Shown here in pieces: positions 14,244 to 25,829 of a stretch of DNA of 64,000 nt. This DNA comes from Rozella allomycis CSF55 (Eukaryota > Rozellomycota). The first letter of the stretch is position 1; each line of letters begins with the position of its first letter. The notes under the pieces were generated by a model that was given only the letters and a program-made list of their open reading frames with translations, had not been told where the DNA came from and ran no database searches. Where the stretch lies: positions 1 through 64,000 of the forward strand of contig KE561184.1 of assembly GCA_000442015.1 (NCBI GenBank). The letters are read 5' to 3'. Made by a program: the position numbers and the translations under genes.

Positions 14244-14903
14244 TTATTTTAGACTTAATTTTAATTCATTCTTCTTCACGTCCAGCTCTCCTCCTACCAG
14301 TCGATATTCATATAATACAACAGGCCTGGCTTTTTGTATTTCTAACAATGCGAAAGATGGCACCGTTGTGTTACACCCAGTCACTGACCCCGGAGATAAG
14401 AAAATAGCATCTTCACTCTCATGGATTGTCAGAGGGGCATTTCCATGTACAAAAATATCCACATCCATTTGTATTTTTTTGATTCTTAATGACTCTAAAT
14501 GATCACTGAATGGTGTTAATTGGTATGAATTTGTCAGCCCAATCTATTGCTAAATAAGTGATCTTTATAGTACTTTCAACCCTTCTATCTCACAAATTAT
14601 GCTTTCAGGTATATTTATATCCTTTTCTGGCACCATGAGTTATACTTACATTGTCATATTCACCTTTGACCAGATAAAATGTAGAGCACAGACTTTTGAG
14701 ATATTCTTTGACGTTTGAATGGTTTAAATTGCCAGTGCATAATATTGCATGAATTTTTCCTGGCATCTACGTGAAATGGGTAAACAGAATTCATTACCAA
14801 TAACGTCTTAAATGCTTCTGGTATATTAGATACTTTTTCAGGTACAAAACAGTCTCCAATTAATAAAACAAGCTAAATAAGGATTTTAAATGAATATCAC
14901 CAT
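14244..14903 (-). CDS. VPS29: VPS29 retromer subunit
   Basis: VPS29 belongs to the retromer complex, which returns cargo from endosomes, and has a metallophosphoesterase fold. The start codon is followed at once by an intron (14873-14900), then four more exons. With introns of 28, 31, 28 and 30 nt the product is 180 residues, against about 182 in animals. It reads MLVLLIGDCFVPEK, later LCTGNLNHSN, VKGEYDN and MDVDIFVHG...SPGS. Several metal-ligand positions of the phosphoesterase family are changed: GDxH is GDCF, GHxH is HGNAP, and the usual IHGH region has no histidines. This fits a purely structural role. Its start lies 26 bp from the Rad9 start on the other strand. Confidence 0.9.
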
Positions 14904-14929
14904 CGATTTATATTCCTTGAAATTTACAA

Positions 14930-15920
14930 ATGTCGATGGATTTTCTTATGTCTTTCAACGATTTATTATTAATTCGTAACATGCAATTGTTTTTAAATTG
15001 AATAGAATTTTATAAATCTCTCAGTGCGTTAACTAGGTGGAGCGACGATATTACTTTTCTTGGTGGAAATGACGACGTAAAGAAACTATGACCCTTTATC
15101 TATTAGATAAATATTGTTGTTTCCACGATTACAAGGACAGCTTTTGGATTGTTAAATTTAAAGCGTCCTTGCTTTCTTGAGTTGAAGTCAACTCGAAATA
15201 CGTGTTTCAAAATCGATGCGAAAGCCTTTGTTGCTAGATTAAAGTCATTTATCGAAACTGACAAAAAAGTTAATACTACTTCGTACATTTTTCAAATCTA
15301 TATCGAAAATGATTCATTAGTTTTTCATAGAAACGATCCGAATTTCGGGGCTGAAATATCACACTACATAAATATAGAAGATTCTGCACCTATTTTCCCC
15401 ACGTCTAAACCCCTTGAAACTTATCAATTGAGTTGGATAGCGAGATACGACCTGTGGGAAGATACAATCAACTTTATTCCTAAGAACTTTGACTTGCTTG
15501 TGATGAATTGTAATCCAAAATGTGTCGTTTTTAAAAGTATTCTCGATTCTCTCGGTATAAAATTGTGTATTAATTATCAATAGAAACGGATACCACCTTA
15601 AAATCCGAAATCGAGATAGAGGCAATTGAATTTGTGAACTACACTTTCCCTGGAAAGAATGATATTGCTATTAATTTTAGTTTAAAAGACTGGAGAGTCA
15701 GAATTTTTTTTTCATATTATAGGCCATAATTCAAATATCAGAGTCCCTAGAAGAGGATATGACATGTTTTTACGAAGAAGGCGAGTCAGTGCATTTTGTG
15801 TTAAATATATCAAATTTCTTCATCTGCCACTTTACTTTGGCTACCTTTCCTATAGAAGATCGAGAGAATTCAAAGGAAGAATCTATATCTACAATTGTAA
15901 ATAGCGACACTTCCCAGTAA
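14930..15920 (+). CDS. RAD9: Rad9-like 9-1-1 checkpoint clamp subunit
   Basis: Rad9 forms the 9-1-1 sliding clamp with Rad1 and Hus1 at damaged DNA. Five exons joined by 26-30-nt introns (second 15077-15106, third 15555-15583, fourth 15697-15722) encode 291 residues. The match is spread over the whole clamp fold: SLSALTRWSDDITF near the N-terminus, STITRTAFGLLNL, a central domain, then FPGKNDIAINFSLKDWR and a C-terminal FICHFTLATFP. The last block is the typical end of the Rad9 PCNA-like region. The long phosphorylated tail of animal Rad9 is absent and only a short acidic tail remains. It is divergently paired with VPS29. Confidence 0.82.
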
Positions 15921-16008
15921 CAACGTGGTAACAAAGAATAAGATAAGATCATAAGATAGCGAAAGGTGCGCTTTATTTAAGCCGACAAGTCTCGCAGTGC
16001 TCGTTAAA

Positions 16009-16910
16009 TCGGACGGGGAGTTTATAATTATAAATTATCAATAATTTTTTTCACAAAACAACTGCTTTCTACTTGATCATTTTTCACTTGGGCCTAAAAA
16101 GAATCTACCTACATTCAAAACATTCAGGACTTCATTTTACGGCTTTCTGATATCACCCGTGACCTTCATTTACCGTTTTCTAGTTTCTTCTTGTGAATCC
16201 CGTCAAGATAAAGTGAGTAGTATCTGTAATAAATTCCTTTTTCAAATTTAACACCATATTCTCCATTCAAAATAATCTCTATTTTAATGTCGACACTGTC
16301 ACGCATCACCTCATTGATACTATCTATCATCGAAGCACTATCATTTTCAATCTGTTCAAGATTCTTCTCAATTTCTTGGTCCGATGGAACTTTTGGACCA
16401 TAAAATATATTTCATATTTAAAATTAAAATGAAAAAAGTTGAAAACATGAAACATGAAGACAAATTGTATTGAAATGAGAAGAAAACTCGAAAATGCTTT
16501 TTACCGCAACTGTGAGAGTAATAAAATATCAATTATCAATAATAAATTCATTTATTTAATAATATATTTATTTTTATTGTTCAAAAAATCACATTCAAAC
16601 TCCCTACCCCGCGGACACTACCATCTGGAATATCTCGTCAACGACCTTTACTACAGGACCTGAAAAAGAATATTACTTGGTATATTGGATGTTCTGAGTT
16701 CATAGACCAAATTTGAAGGAAAACGGAAGCAAAAAATGGTTACAGACACACATACACACTAACACACACACACACACACACACCACTCGACAACCACCCT
16801 GGTCAACGGTGTAAATCCCTTAAAGTGAGTGTGTATTCGAAGTGAAAATGGCATTAACTCAACTTGCCAATAATCGTTTCTGAAGTCCGGGTCGTAAACT
16901 CCCCGTCCGA
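16009..16910. mobile_element. Small TIR element (MITE-like), 4-bp TSD
   Basis: Two perfect 16-bp inverted repeats, TCGGACGGGGAGTTTA at 16009-16024 and its complement at 16895-16910, bound a 902-bp segment. The direct repeat TAAA lies immediately outside both ends (16005-16008 and 16911-16914), as expected of a 4-bp target-site duplication. The repeats are GC-rich in an AT-rich neighbourhood. Inside are a minus-strand open stretch of about 76 codons (16182-16411) with no family I recognise and an AC-rich microsatellite near 16743-16785. No transposase is visible, so it is probably a non-autonomous DNA transposon. The superfamily is unresolved. Confidence 0.7.
16743..16790. repeat. (AC)n microsatellite
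   Basis: An interrupted AC dinucleotide run lies inside the TIR element. It is simple sequence with no apparent coding role. Confidence 0.9.
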
Positions 16911-16942
16911 TAAAGTATTATATATAGTTTTATGTTTATTGT

Positions 16943-17909
16943 TCATTTATGCGCCGTTACCAAATTAATACATTCACATTGGAACGTTGCATGTTTAATA
17001 TATTCAACAAGCCTTTCTATTTCCATACTTAAAACCTCTTTGACTTTGACTTTAGTTATTTTCGGTATATTTTTCATTATATGAAGTAAATTGACTTCGT
17101 CGTTCATTTGTGTTCTCAGTGTTTGTAATTGTTTGGCATATAAATATGTTAAACCCTTTTAGAAAGACATTTTTGACTTACCTTGACTATGTTTCTAGCT
17201 TGCAAATTTGCTTTCTGTTCATTTCCCTTAACTCTTCCGCTGCATAATGATGATTGATGGTTGATTGCTTATTAAAGGTTCATTGAAAATATTACCTTGT
17301 ACCCATTCGTTTACTTCCTGCTCCAAGGTTCTCATCTTTATGCAGTGACCTTCCTCGGAGATCCATTTCCATTGACATGAAATGTCAGATTTTATTGCAA
17401 AACTTTTCTCTAAACGTAAAGCCAAACTTGGCTTCACTGCCAAGGGAACCTATCAATCAAAATATTAACCGTTACTGAACTCGAATGATGTCGATCGTTG
17501 ATCATTGTATCAACCCACAGACGAATATAGTCTTCTCCAAAGACATTCAAGGTTTTCAAATCGAAAAGAAATATGTGACTCTGAGAAACTACAGCCCAAT
17601 ATTCATTCCAAGACCTTTTGAGAGAAATCTTGGACCCATAGAAATATGATTGGAACTTGATTGATATTTTTCCTTCCACTCTCACAATTGAATCATGAAG
17701 TAAGCGAATCGTTTCAAATGTACTGGATCTAGTCAATTCTATATGGCACATATTTTTTGCGTGATTATCAGGTCCATCAAAGTAAGATGTAATAATTTCA
17801 GTATCCTTGACCTCATTTAGGTCTGGAGTATCTGGAGTATCGGGTTGGCTATGGAAGATTATGAATTAATTTACCGTGTCCTTCTTTTTGCTAGTGGAGT
17901 GGTATACAT
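16943..17909 (-). CDS. PH-like domain protein of unknown function
   Basis: Five exons joined by introns of 26-28 nt (17849-17874, 17450-17475 and two more) give 286 codons. The first exon is short (MYTTPLAKRRTR), then comes an acidic linker with a TPDTPDLNEV repeat-like piece. The region around SLKRSWNEYWAVVSQSHIFLFDL looks like the start of a pleckstrin-homology fold, where the W..YW.V.....L.L pattern is usual. The C-terminal third is helical and basic. I cannot name an orthologue. It could be a membrane-lipid adaptor, but that is inference from the fold alone. The stop is just outside the TIR element. Confidence 0.65.
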
Positions 17910-18369
17910 TTGTTTTTGTTTACAATCCTTTGCAAATAGCCAAAAGCGGCTACTGACGAATTGATACAAGATTCAAACTAAATTATGTTGATTTATTGAC
18001 CTTCCGATTCATTTTGATGAAGACAGTGAGGAAGTCCATTTGAATTTTGTTGGTGTATCAACTTTGAAAAAACGTGAAAATATCTGGGGAAAGTGAATAA
18101 ATTCTCACTATTCGCAGATTTTGTGCAGATTTAATCATGAATCTAAATATTTAGCCAATAAGAGACTCCCGGCCTTCTAATATGTCTATTGAAACAATAC
18201 TCACTTGACACAATGACAATTAGTCAATATTCTGTGATATTTCTCCCCAAAGTATTGGTCGTTGAAGGTAAGGAGCAGAACATCGATACGAAAGCGTGAG
18301 ATTCATATGAATAATTGGCTTTTCGTAAATATTTATTATCAATCAAATGATGACTTTAATTAATTCAGG
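17910..18369. other. Spacer with possible short exon
   Basis: No gene is certain here. Around 18000-18100 the plus strand carries a short acidic open stretch (LPIHFDEDSEEVHLNFVGV) followed by a GT...AG interval of intron size, so a small gene may be present. I could not find a convincing start or end. Confidence 0.25.
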
Positions 18370-18885
18370 TCATGGATGGGGCTTTAAAAAGTATTTGAAT
18401 TTAACTTGTTGTGAATGTTCATGTATTTTTTCGACAATTTGATTATAATGAACCTTTACTTTGAACACCGATTTGAAATTCCCATGTGCATTCTCATTTG
18501 ACAACCATTTCAGTACATCAGCATTTGACTTGAATTTATAGTCTATTAGTGTTGGATGAAGCGTGATTGAAGTATGATTGTAATTGAGGATAGTTTTACT
18601 TTTCAAGATGGGAGAATATAAGATGGAGGGAGTCGAAGTGTGAGTCAGATATAGAGATAGTGAGACGTCTGACACTTTTATGGATGATAAAATATTAGAA
18701 TTTGATATGTTGATTTGCATGTTATCAATTTTGAAACCAGTGATAGTGAAATGATCTGGTAAGGAAACTGATGGAGGTAGTAGGCAAGTGAGAAAGGCCA
18801 GTATAGACATAAATATGATAGTCAGTAAGATGAATATGGCTGAATAGCAAGCAAACTTCTCAGTAGAAGTCGTGTGAAGTTTCAT
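18370..18885 (-). CDS. Small single-pass membrane protein, LEA2-like
   Basis: A single-exon gene of 171 codons. After a short basic N-terminus a strong transmembrane segment spans roughly residues 14-36 (IFILLTIIFMSILAFLTC). The rest is beta-rich, with repeated NI/SI and N-x-S/T sites, and would lie in a lumen or outside the cell. This layout, a short cytosolic tail with one membrane anchor and a LEA2-type beta domain, is the same as in the giant protein at 38.3 kb, so the two may share a fold. I do not recognise a specific orthologue. Confidence 0.65.
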   Translation of the reverse strand: MKLHTTSTEKFACYSAIFILLTIIFMSILAFLTCLLPPSVSLPDHFTITGFKIDNMQINISNSNILSSIKVSDVSLSLYLTHTSTPSILYSPILKSKTILNYNHTSITLHPTLIDYKFKSNADVLKWLSNENAHGNFKSVFKVKVHYNQIVEKIHEHSQQVKFKYFLKPHP

Positions 18886-18941
18886 AGAAAACTGTAATTT
18901 TTAAAAAAGATTAAAATGGAAATAAACATTAAATCAAGAAT

Positions 18942-20694
18942 TTATTTCATTTGAGGTTTTTCACTTTGAGGATTACGAAAGGTTTCATCAACAGAAAGTA
19001 TTAAGCAGGCAGCTTCAGTAGCAGAAGTGAGCATATTAATCTTTACTAAAGTGGGTTCCCAAATAAAATTGTCATAGTTATTAGAGACATCTTCGTTTTT
19101 AATGTCAACACCGGCCCATTTATCACCTATGGAAATAAATTAGAAATCGTTTACCCAAAGCGTGTGCCTTTCTTAGCTTATTTAAGAGGTCGGTAGCATC
19201 AAATCCAGCATTATCTATAAGTTGACGTGGAATGATTTCCAATGCTTTAGCAAATGCATTTATTATTAATTGTTGCTTTCCATGGATTTCATTCGCAACA
19301 TTCCTTAAATGTTTGGAGAGTTCCATTTCAACTGCGCCACCCCCAGCCACAATAGATTTGTGCTTAACGGCCCTTCTTACAACCATTATGGCGTCATGTA
19401 AAGATCTTTCAACCTCGGCAATAAATTGTTCAGAGCCACCACGAAGAATCATTGTGCAAGTTTTAGCATTTGGGCACCCAGTGAATAGATTGTAGCGATC
19501 ACCACCGATTTGTTTTTCTTCAAAAAAGCCACAGGTACCTTTAATGAAGTAGTTAAAACAACATTACCGAGATGATGAGGCTTAAGATCATTAACAGAAG
19601 ATTGAATAGATCCACCGACTGCTTTAACGACGCGATCCAAATCTTCAGATGGAACTCTTCCTGCGCAAAAGATATTTCTATCAGCAAAATATTGGGTAGC
19701 TAAATCCCCAATTGGTAATTTAGATAAAACAACTTGAGCCCCTGCATTAACAATCTTTTCCAATTTTTCGTAAATGATTTCCCATTCAGCATCAACAATG
19801 GCTTGGTATTCTGAAATTTGTTCAACTCTAACTTCTGCATTATCTCTCTCTGCCTTCAATTCCAATTCTACATTTAAACAAATAATTTTAGGGTTTTCGA
19901 AAGTTTTTGGTTGCTGTTCAAACCCAGCATAAGAAAATGTCTTTTTAAAAGCAACACCTGAAATCAACTTTGAATCCTTCATCTTTTCGTTAGAATCATT
20001 TTACTTGTAAGGCGCCTCCAGGTACCTTCTTTACTCCAATCATTCTTTCATTTAAATCTTCATCTAAAGATAGAACTGCATCAACAACCATCTTTTTAAA
20101 AAAATCTTGCTGCAAATGAATTATTTTTGAATTCATGGATGTTCCTGCTACTTTCTCTAAAATATCTCTAAACTCTGAGTCATCTTTATTAATAACGACA
20201 GACAATTCTTTGACTTTCTCCACGGCAACTTGACATGCCTTTCTATATCCTTTAATTATCACTTGCGGTGACACATTGTCTTCTACATATCCCTTCACTT
20301 CTTTCAACAATTCTCCAGCAAACAAAACTACACTTGTAGTCCCATCCCCAACTTCTGCATCCTGTGCTCTTGCAATATCTACAAGCGCTTTGGCTGCTGG
20401 GTGCACTATATCTAGCATCTTTAATATAGTAGCCCCGTCATTTGAAATCGTAGCTTTCCCTTTTTATCCCTCACGTCTCATTTTACCCTTGTCATCAACT
20501 ATTAACTTGTCCATTCCTCTTGGCCCAAGTGTAGTCCTAACAGTATCCGCAACAGCTAGTGTCGCTGTGATATTCGACAATAACTGTGGTTTGCCTTGCG
20601 ATGTATCAGTCTCCTCCTTTAACAATATCACTTGTGGTTGCTTTTATTTACTATTTAGCTTTCTTACCATCATTGGCCCCATTTGTCCTGCCAT
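18942..20694 (-). CDS. CCT7: CCT/TRiC chaperonin subunit eta
   Basis: CCT7 is one of eight subunits of the cytosolic TRiC chaperonin that folds actin and tubulin. Six exons joined by introns of 27-29 nt yield 537 residues, the usual length. Landmarks run through the whole protein: [35 protein letters not shown] (nucleotide-binding), [34 protein letters not shown], [16 protein letters not shown] and [15 protein letters not shown]. The eta-specific [15 protein letters not shown] block separates it from other CCT subunits. The start codon is 78 bp from that of the nucleoporin gene on the plus strand, so the two are divergent. Confidence 0.96.
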
Positions 20695-20772
20695 CCTATT
20701 CTACAAGGGTTTCTCTATTTCCTAGTTTCATTCCAGCAAATTCCAAAAATGTTGTTTCTGAAATTTCCCTGA

Positions 20773-21414
20773 ATGAAACCAGCAGATTCCACTCAGCAAG
20801 GTTATTCACGTTTCTTTTATTCATCCTAGCTTTTTCAAAAAATAAATCTCTGGAAGAAATAGTCACAGAACTTCAATCTGAATTAGAATCTCATGCAAAA
20901 TATTTCCATCGTCAAGCTTCTCTAGTCTCTGACTTAGATCAACAACTTTTTGAGCAATCTGATCAAGTAGCCTTATTTTAATATCTTTACCAAGTTGGCT
21001 GCCCTAAATGATAATGTGTTACAAGCTGAAGCCACTCAGAAAATGATAAATCATAACCTAGAATACATTGAAAGTCAACAAAACGACCTTTCAAATGTAT
21101 TAGACGCCCTCGAAAAGAATATTACTACCCTAAACATTCCATCAACTGCAGTTGACGAGCAGCGTCAAAAAATGTATGTTATTAACTTTTTGTAATTATT
21201 TAGATATTCATTAGCAGAAGACATCAACAAACAATTAAATGAAATGTCTGATCAAATGAATACCGTTATTCATCAAGTAAACTCATTGAACGATCAATCT
21301 GACGACCCTGTTCTTGAAATAGTCAAAATTTTGAATTATCATCTGGAATCTCTAAATTGGATTGACAAAGCGACAATTGATTTAAGACAAAAGTTGGTCG
21401 CGTCGCAAAAATAA
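20773..21414 (+). CDS. NUP62: Nup62/Nsp1 C-terminal domain nucleoporin
   Basis: Four exons with introns of 29, 28 and 30 nt give 184 codons. The whole product is the Nsp1/Nup62 C-terminal coiled coil: SLEEIVTELQSELESHAKYF, then ESQQNDLSNVLDALE, then LAEDINKQLNEMSDQM, and the signature end KILNYHLESLNWIDKA. This part anchors the Nup62-Nup58-Nup54 channel trimer in the nuclear pore. The FG-repeat domain that normally forms most of the protein is missing; only 11 codons precede the coiled coil from the chosen ATG. Upstream FG exons would have to cross the CCT7 gene, so a real loss is more likely. Confidence 0.85.
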
Positions 21415-21548
21415 ATATTTATGGCATTGGCGCCTCCTTAGATCTTTACATATTGATTTCAATTTTTTATTTATCAATAATGAGAGTGCGAGTAATCTTA
21501 CTTTTCTATTTAAAGTTATGTAGATGACCGATTTGGGAATCAATTTTC

Positions 21549-22925
21549 ATGAAATTCCAATTCGGCGTTGTTTTAGGGTCTTCTTTAGTGATCGTTTCGT
21601 TACTTTTAATTTCTTCTGACACAAAATTCAAAAGAAAGAAAAAGAAAAGGCTTGAGAAACAATTAAGGTTACCTGGACTATTAAACTTGTCAAACGCTTG
21701 TTTCTTGAACAGTATTCTACAATCATTATCATCTTGCTCTAATTTAATATCGTATTTGGTGTATTATAACAATAAGGCAAAAATATTGGGGAATGAGTGC
21801 AAACTACACTTCTCGTTGTGGACACTTTTGGTTAACTTGAATCGGAATGAAAGGAGAATTTTGGATGCGTCTTTATTGATTAAAGATATAACTGGATCTT
21901 TTGGACAGTTGGAACAGCAAGATGCACATGAATTTCTTCAGTTATTTTTAAATTTATTGCTCCGCTACGATTTTAAAGCTAGCCGAATGCAAAAAGGCAT
22001 GAAGCTACTTAATTATTCTTCATTTACGCATATTGACACAACTGAGGAAGTTTTTAGCTTAGAAAAAGAAGATCTTCAATCATATTGGTATGGCTCACTC
22101 CCTTTCGTTGGATCTCTATGCACGAGGGTAAAATGTGCAATTTGTAGCTATAAAGTAATGCATGATGTGTTAAGTAATTAGAATGACATTAACTTATCAT
22201 TGTTTAGTGTAACAACCATTACTTTGCCGATTAATTCAACGTCTCGAACTTTTTGTCTAGAGGATTTGTTATCTCGACACTTTAATGAAAGCGAATTCAT
22301 AAATGACTTTATATGTCCTTACTGTACTATTCGAAATGCATTAGACAGTTTAAAACGTAAAATCTCAAACACAGTTGACAAAATGCACCAAGTAACGGAT
22401 AAACGATCCCTCTGGGAAAATAAATTAACAGAATATCAAACACTGGCTAAAAGTTTAGGTTGCTGTTTATCTTCAAGAAATAATATGAAAGAGAGTTTTG
22501 ATTCGCTAAACTCAGGATTTTCAAGTGTTCGCAGACATGCGGAATTGAGAACAGAATTGATCAAGGTTAGTTGAATGATCGACGTTAACTAGATTCCGGA
22601 AACCTTTGTTATACATATTAACAGGGTCAAGTATTCTATTTCAGGTCCAGAGAAGGATACCAGAAAAGTCATATTTCCGCCACTTATAGATATGAGTAAA
22701 ATTGTTTCTTGTGGTGAGGACGCCTCCGCCTTGAATCCTTACTGTCTTCGATCTGTTGTGGTGCATTCTGGGACAGCAAATTTTGGTCATTACATATGTT
22801 ACAAGACAGTCCATTTGGAAAGTCATGATGTATGGGTGTTTACTTCCGACGAACAAGTAAATACTGTAGATCCCAGCCAAGTATTTAGCAGTGAAGCATA
22901 TTTATTGATTTATGAAAAGCTATAA
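21549..22925 (+). CDS. USP-type deubiquitinase, USP30/Ubp16-like
   Basis: A ubiquitin-specific protease of 440 residues built from three exons (two 27-nt introns near 22154 and 22565). A hydrophobic segment at about residues 5-22 is followed by a very basic stretch (KFKRKKKKR), as in the outer-mitochondrial-membrane enzymes USP30 and yeast Ubp16. The catalytic cysteine box is NLSNACFLNSILQSL, the QQDAHEFL box follows, and the catalytic histidine box is SGTANFGHYICY. A CxxC pair lies in each of the segments CAIC and CPYC, as in the USP zinc ribbon. The membrane anchor suggests a role at mitochondria; that part is inference. Confidence 0.85.
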
Positions 22926-22935
22926 ATTTTTTATT

Positions 22936-25817
22936 TTAATTCTTTGGTTCAATTTGGAATGATCTGTTATACAAGTCCTTTTCAGATAATGAAATATTTA
23001 TCCCATGTTCTAAAAAATTCCGTAGACTTGAATCTTGATGAAAATTGTATCTTTCTAGTTGAAAACTGGAGATTTCTTGAAATACGGATGAGATTAACCG
23101 ACATTTCGAAAAATTAACCAAATACACCTTGTAGTCAGAGTTTCCCTCGTGTATAAACGTTAAATCAGATAAATATATACCCCTTTGAGGTTGTAAAGAG
23201 TTTTTTACATGTAAGGAACTATTGGGCCACTGCAGTTCTTTAGATGAGCTCTGTAATTTTTGTAAGATGATTCTGTGGACATTAACTTTTCTAGATCTCC
23301 GAATTTCTACTTAATTAAAGTTAAATCATGTTACTTTTATTAATTTACGATCAACTTTTTCAAATTCCGCCTTTAATCTTTGGATTGCACCATGATTCAA
23401 CGCCGCAATACATGCCATTAGACCAGAGAAGTCTTTAAATGTGTGTAATTCCTATTATAGAAATTGTAGAAAATTACCGCAGCTATTTTAATCACTTTTT
23501 CAATAACGATGTGTGGATTTGAATCATGGAGAATTGAAGAAACTAACCACAGCACCAAGCTGTTGAAAAAGGTTGTAATGCTTTTTATGGGTGATTTCGA
23601 ATCATCGCGGTTTATTTTTAATAGGTGATGTTGCGGCTAATAAAATCAAACGTTTTGCTATTCTTTACTATAATACTGAGAAACAAACTTTGATTGATTA
23701 AACAAACCTGTTGAGCGATGGACGTAAAGTTTAATTCCGACAGCAATAATTGTTTGATGACCGGTACTGTCTTCTTTATGCTTGTCCTTTTAATTTTAAT
23801 TATTTCTTGATGCTTTCTCTATGATCAAAGGTAAAACAACATGCTTACAATATTGACAATGTTGATTAGTAAATGTTGTGCGATTGAAGGATGATCATAA
23901 AATACTGTTTCTCTGATAAATAATTCCATTTCATCCAAAACAAACTCTGTTGATTTCACATCTTGAAAATCCCTAGAGTATTGTTTAGTCCAAATCTGAA
24001 GAATTTGGCATAATTTTAACTGCTTAGAATCTCTTTCTTGTTCAAAAGCATGAAAGAATTTCGTTTTAAAATTTCTTACAAGAAAGTAGCTTTCTTTTAA
24101 ACCCTTGAAAAAAGTTGCGGGCGTGGAATGTAAGCGATAGGTGAACATCATAGTCTTTACAAAGTTAGAATCTTATATGAGCATTAATATTTTAATTATT
24201 ACAAGAATCATTGGAATGGAATTGGCTAGTCAATTTTTCAACCAAGTCTGCCCATGTACCTTCTTTGACATGCACCAAGGAATTTTTATCTTTTTCATAA
24301 ACAATAGACTGCAATTTGATAACATTCTTTTTATTAAATTTATCAATTATACCTCTTCAGTCGGTTTAAAGGTTAAAGTCAATTTATCACCAGGGTCAAT
24401 CATGTTTTCATGAAAGGAAAAATCCAAGTTCAAATCAATAAAAAGGAAATTACATTTTTACTTCGTTTTTCCTTCGAAAGACCGATCAAAGTGTTTATTT
24501 CTATTCCAAAGTACCTACATACCCAAGGGATATAATATGCTAAAGGCTTTGCAAAGCACACTTTGAAAAAACAAACAATTTCAACTTCTAAATACAAATG
24601 AATGAAAATTTTGCAAAGCTTTGGAGATATCATAAGGGTTTCTGACAAGATAAAATGAATTATTTACCCCCAATGAGATTTGACAGATTAGAAGCCGAAC
24701 TTAACGTTTTTAAAGAATTCGTGTATGCTAAACAATGATCATATGAACCCCTAGGTGTAGCATAAAAAAGAAGAGAGTTTAAATCTTTAATTGTATTACA
24801 TGGCTTGTTTTCAAAGTGCATGGCCATGTCGCGCCCATTTATTTCTCTTAATTTCATTTGAGAAAATGGTTTTATAAGCTCAAGTTTCTATTAAACCTCT
24901 GTTTAGATTTTACAAAGTTATAAAACATACAAACCAACTCATCTTGTGGAATAACTGTGTCAGTTGTTTTAGAATATAAGTAGAACCCACAGCCTTTTCT
25001 TTCGGCATCTGGCAATTGCAACCGCAACAAAGAAATGCATTTTGCGGCCGTTTCGTTTAAGAAAACCTTGATATGGTATATATTTGCTTTATATATCACA
25101 GAAGTTTCAATTAATTGATTCATTTGCCTTACATGAACGACATGATTAGGTTCAAAATAGTACTGGGTCAATTTATAATTCAAGTTTAACCATGTATCCC
25201 AATTCGGTACGTAAAGCCCAAATTCTTGATTATTTTTTACATTTTTCAATTTTTTATCAATAATTTCTTTCACAGAGTCATAATAACTATATTCTATTTT
25301 TGACATCAACCCTTTTTCATCTGAAATACAAATTGAACTTAGTGCATTCTTAAAACAAATGAACAATCGAGACTAAATAACTGCATTAAAACATATACAA
25401 TTTTAGTTTTCTGGAGTTCATCATATAATTGACAACCTTCAGGTAATGTTTCCATTAATTTGACATTGTGGCTATTTTTTATGTATCCCAAATAGTATTC
25501 ATCCAATTTACGCGTTTGGTAACCGTCAAACTGTAGATTCTTAAAAAATCTTTCTATAACGGTTTTAGTAGTATCAGAACTCTGAAGAATAAATGAGTAA
25601 ATCACATTATCAAACACAATTTTCACTATAATGCCAGAAAGAATCTTTTACGCGATATGGCATCAGTATACTCTTGATGCGTATTTAGGTCATGACATTG
25701 AATACCTAAGAATTGGTATTTTGTTAATTTACTATCCAAAGACTTTGATCTGTTCTTGCTTGAGTTTTGTGTTACAATTTGTTTTAAACTGTCTATGGAT
25801 AAAGACCTTTGCGGCAT
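22936..25817 (-). CDS. Ras guanine nucleotide exchange factor with RA-like N-terminus
   Basis: A long minus-strand gene with many 26-35-nt introns. The N-terminal part (from 25817) carries one or two ubiquitin-like/RA-type stretches, for example TVIERFFKNLQF...YLGYI. The REM (RasGEF_N) domain begins near 24180 with SNFVKTMMFTYRLHSTP. The catalytic CDC25 domain covers about 22936-23830, with FKDFSGLMACIAALNHGAIQR, then GPIVPY and IYLSDLTFIHEGN, ending in LYNRSFQIEP. This order recalls Epac/PDZ-GEF-type activators of Ras or Rap. One junction (24425-24453) seems to need a TG 3' splice site. Exon joins in the central part are incomplete, so the exact length is uncertain. Confidence 0.8.
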
Positions 25818-25829
25818 TTTGATTGAACA

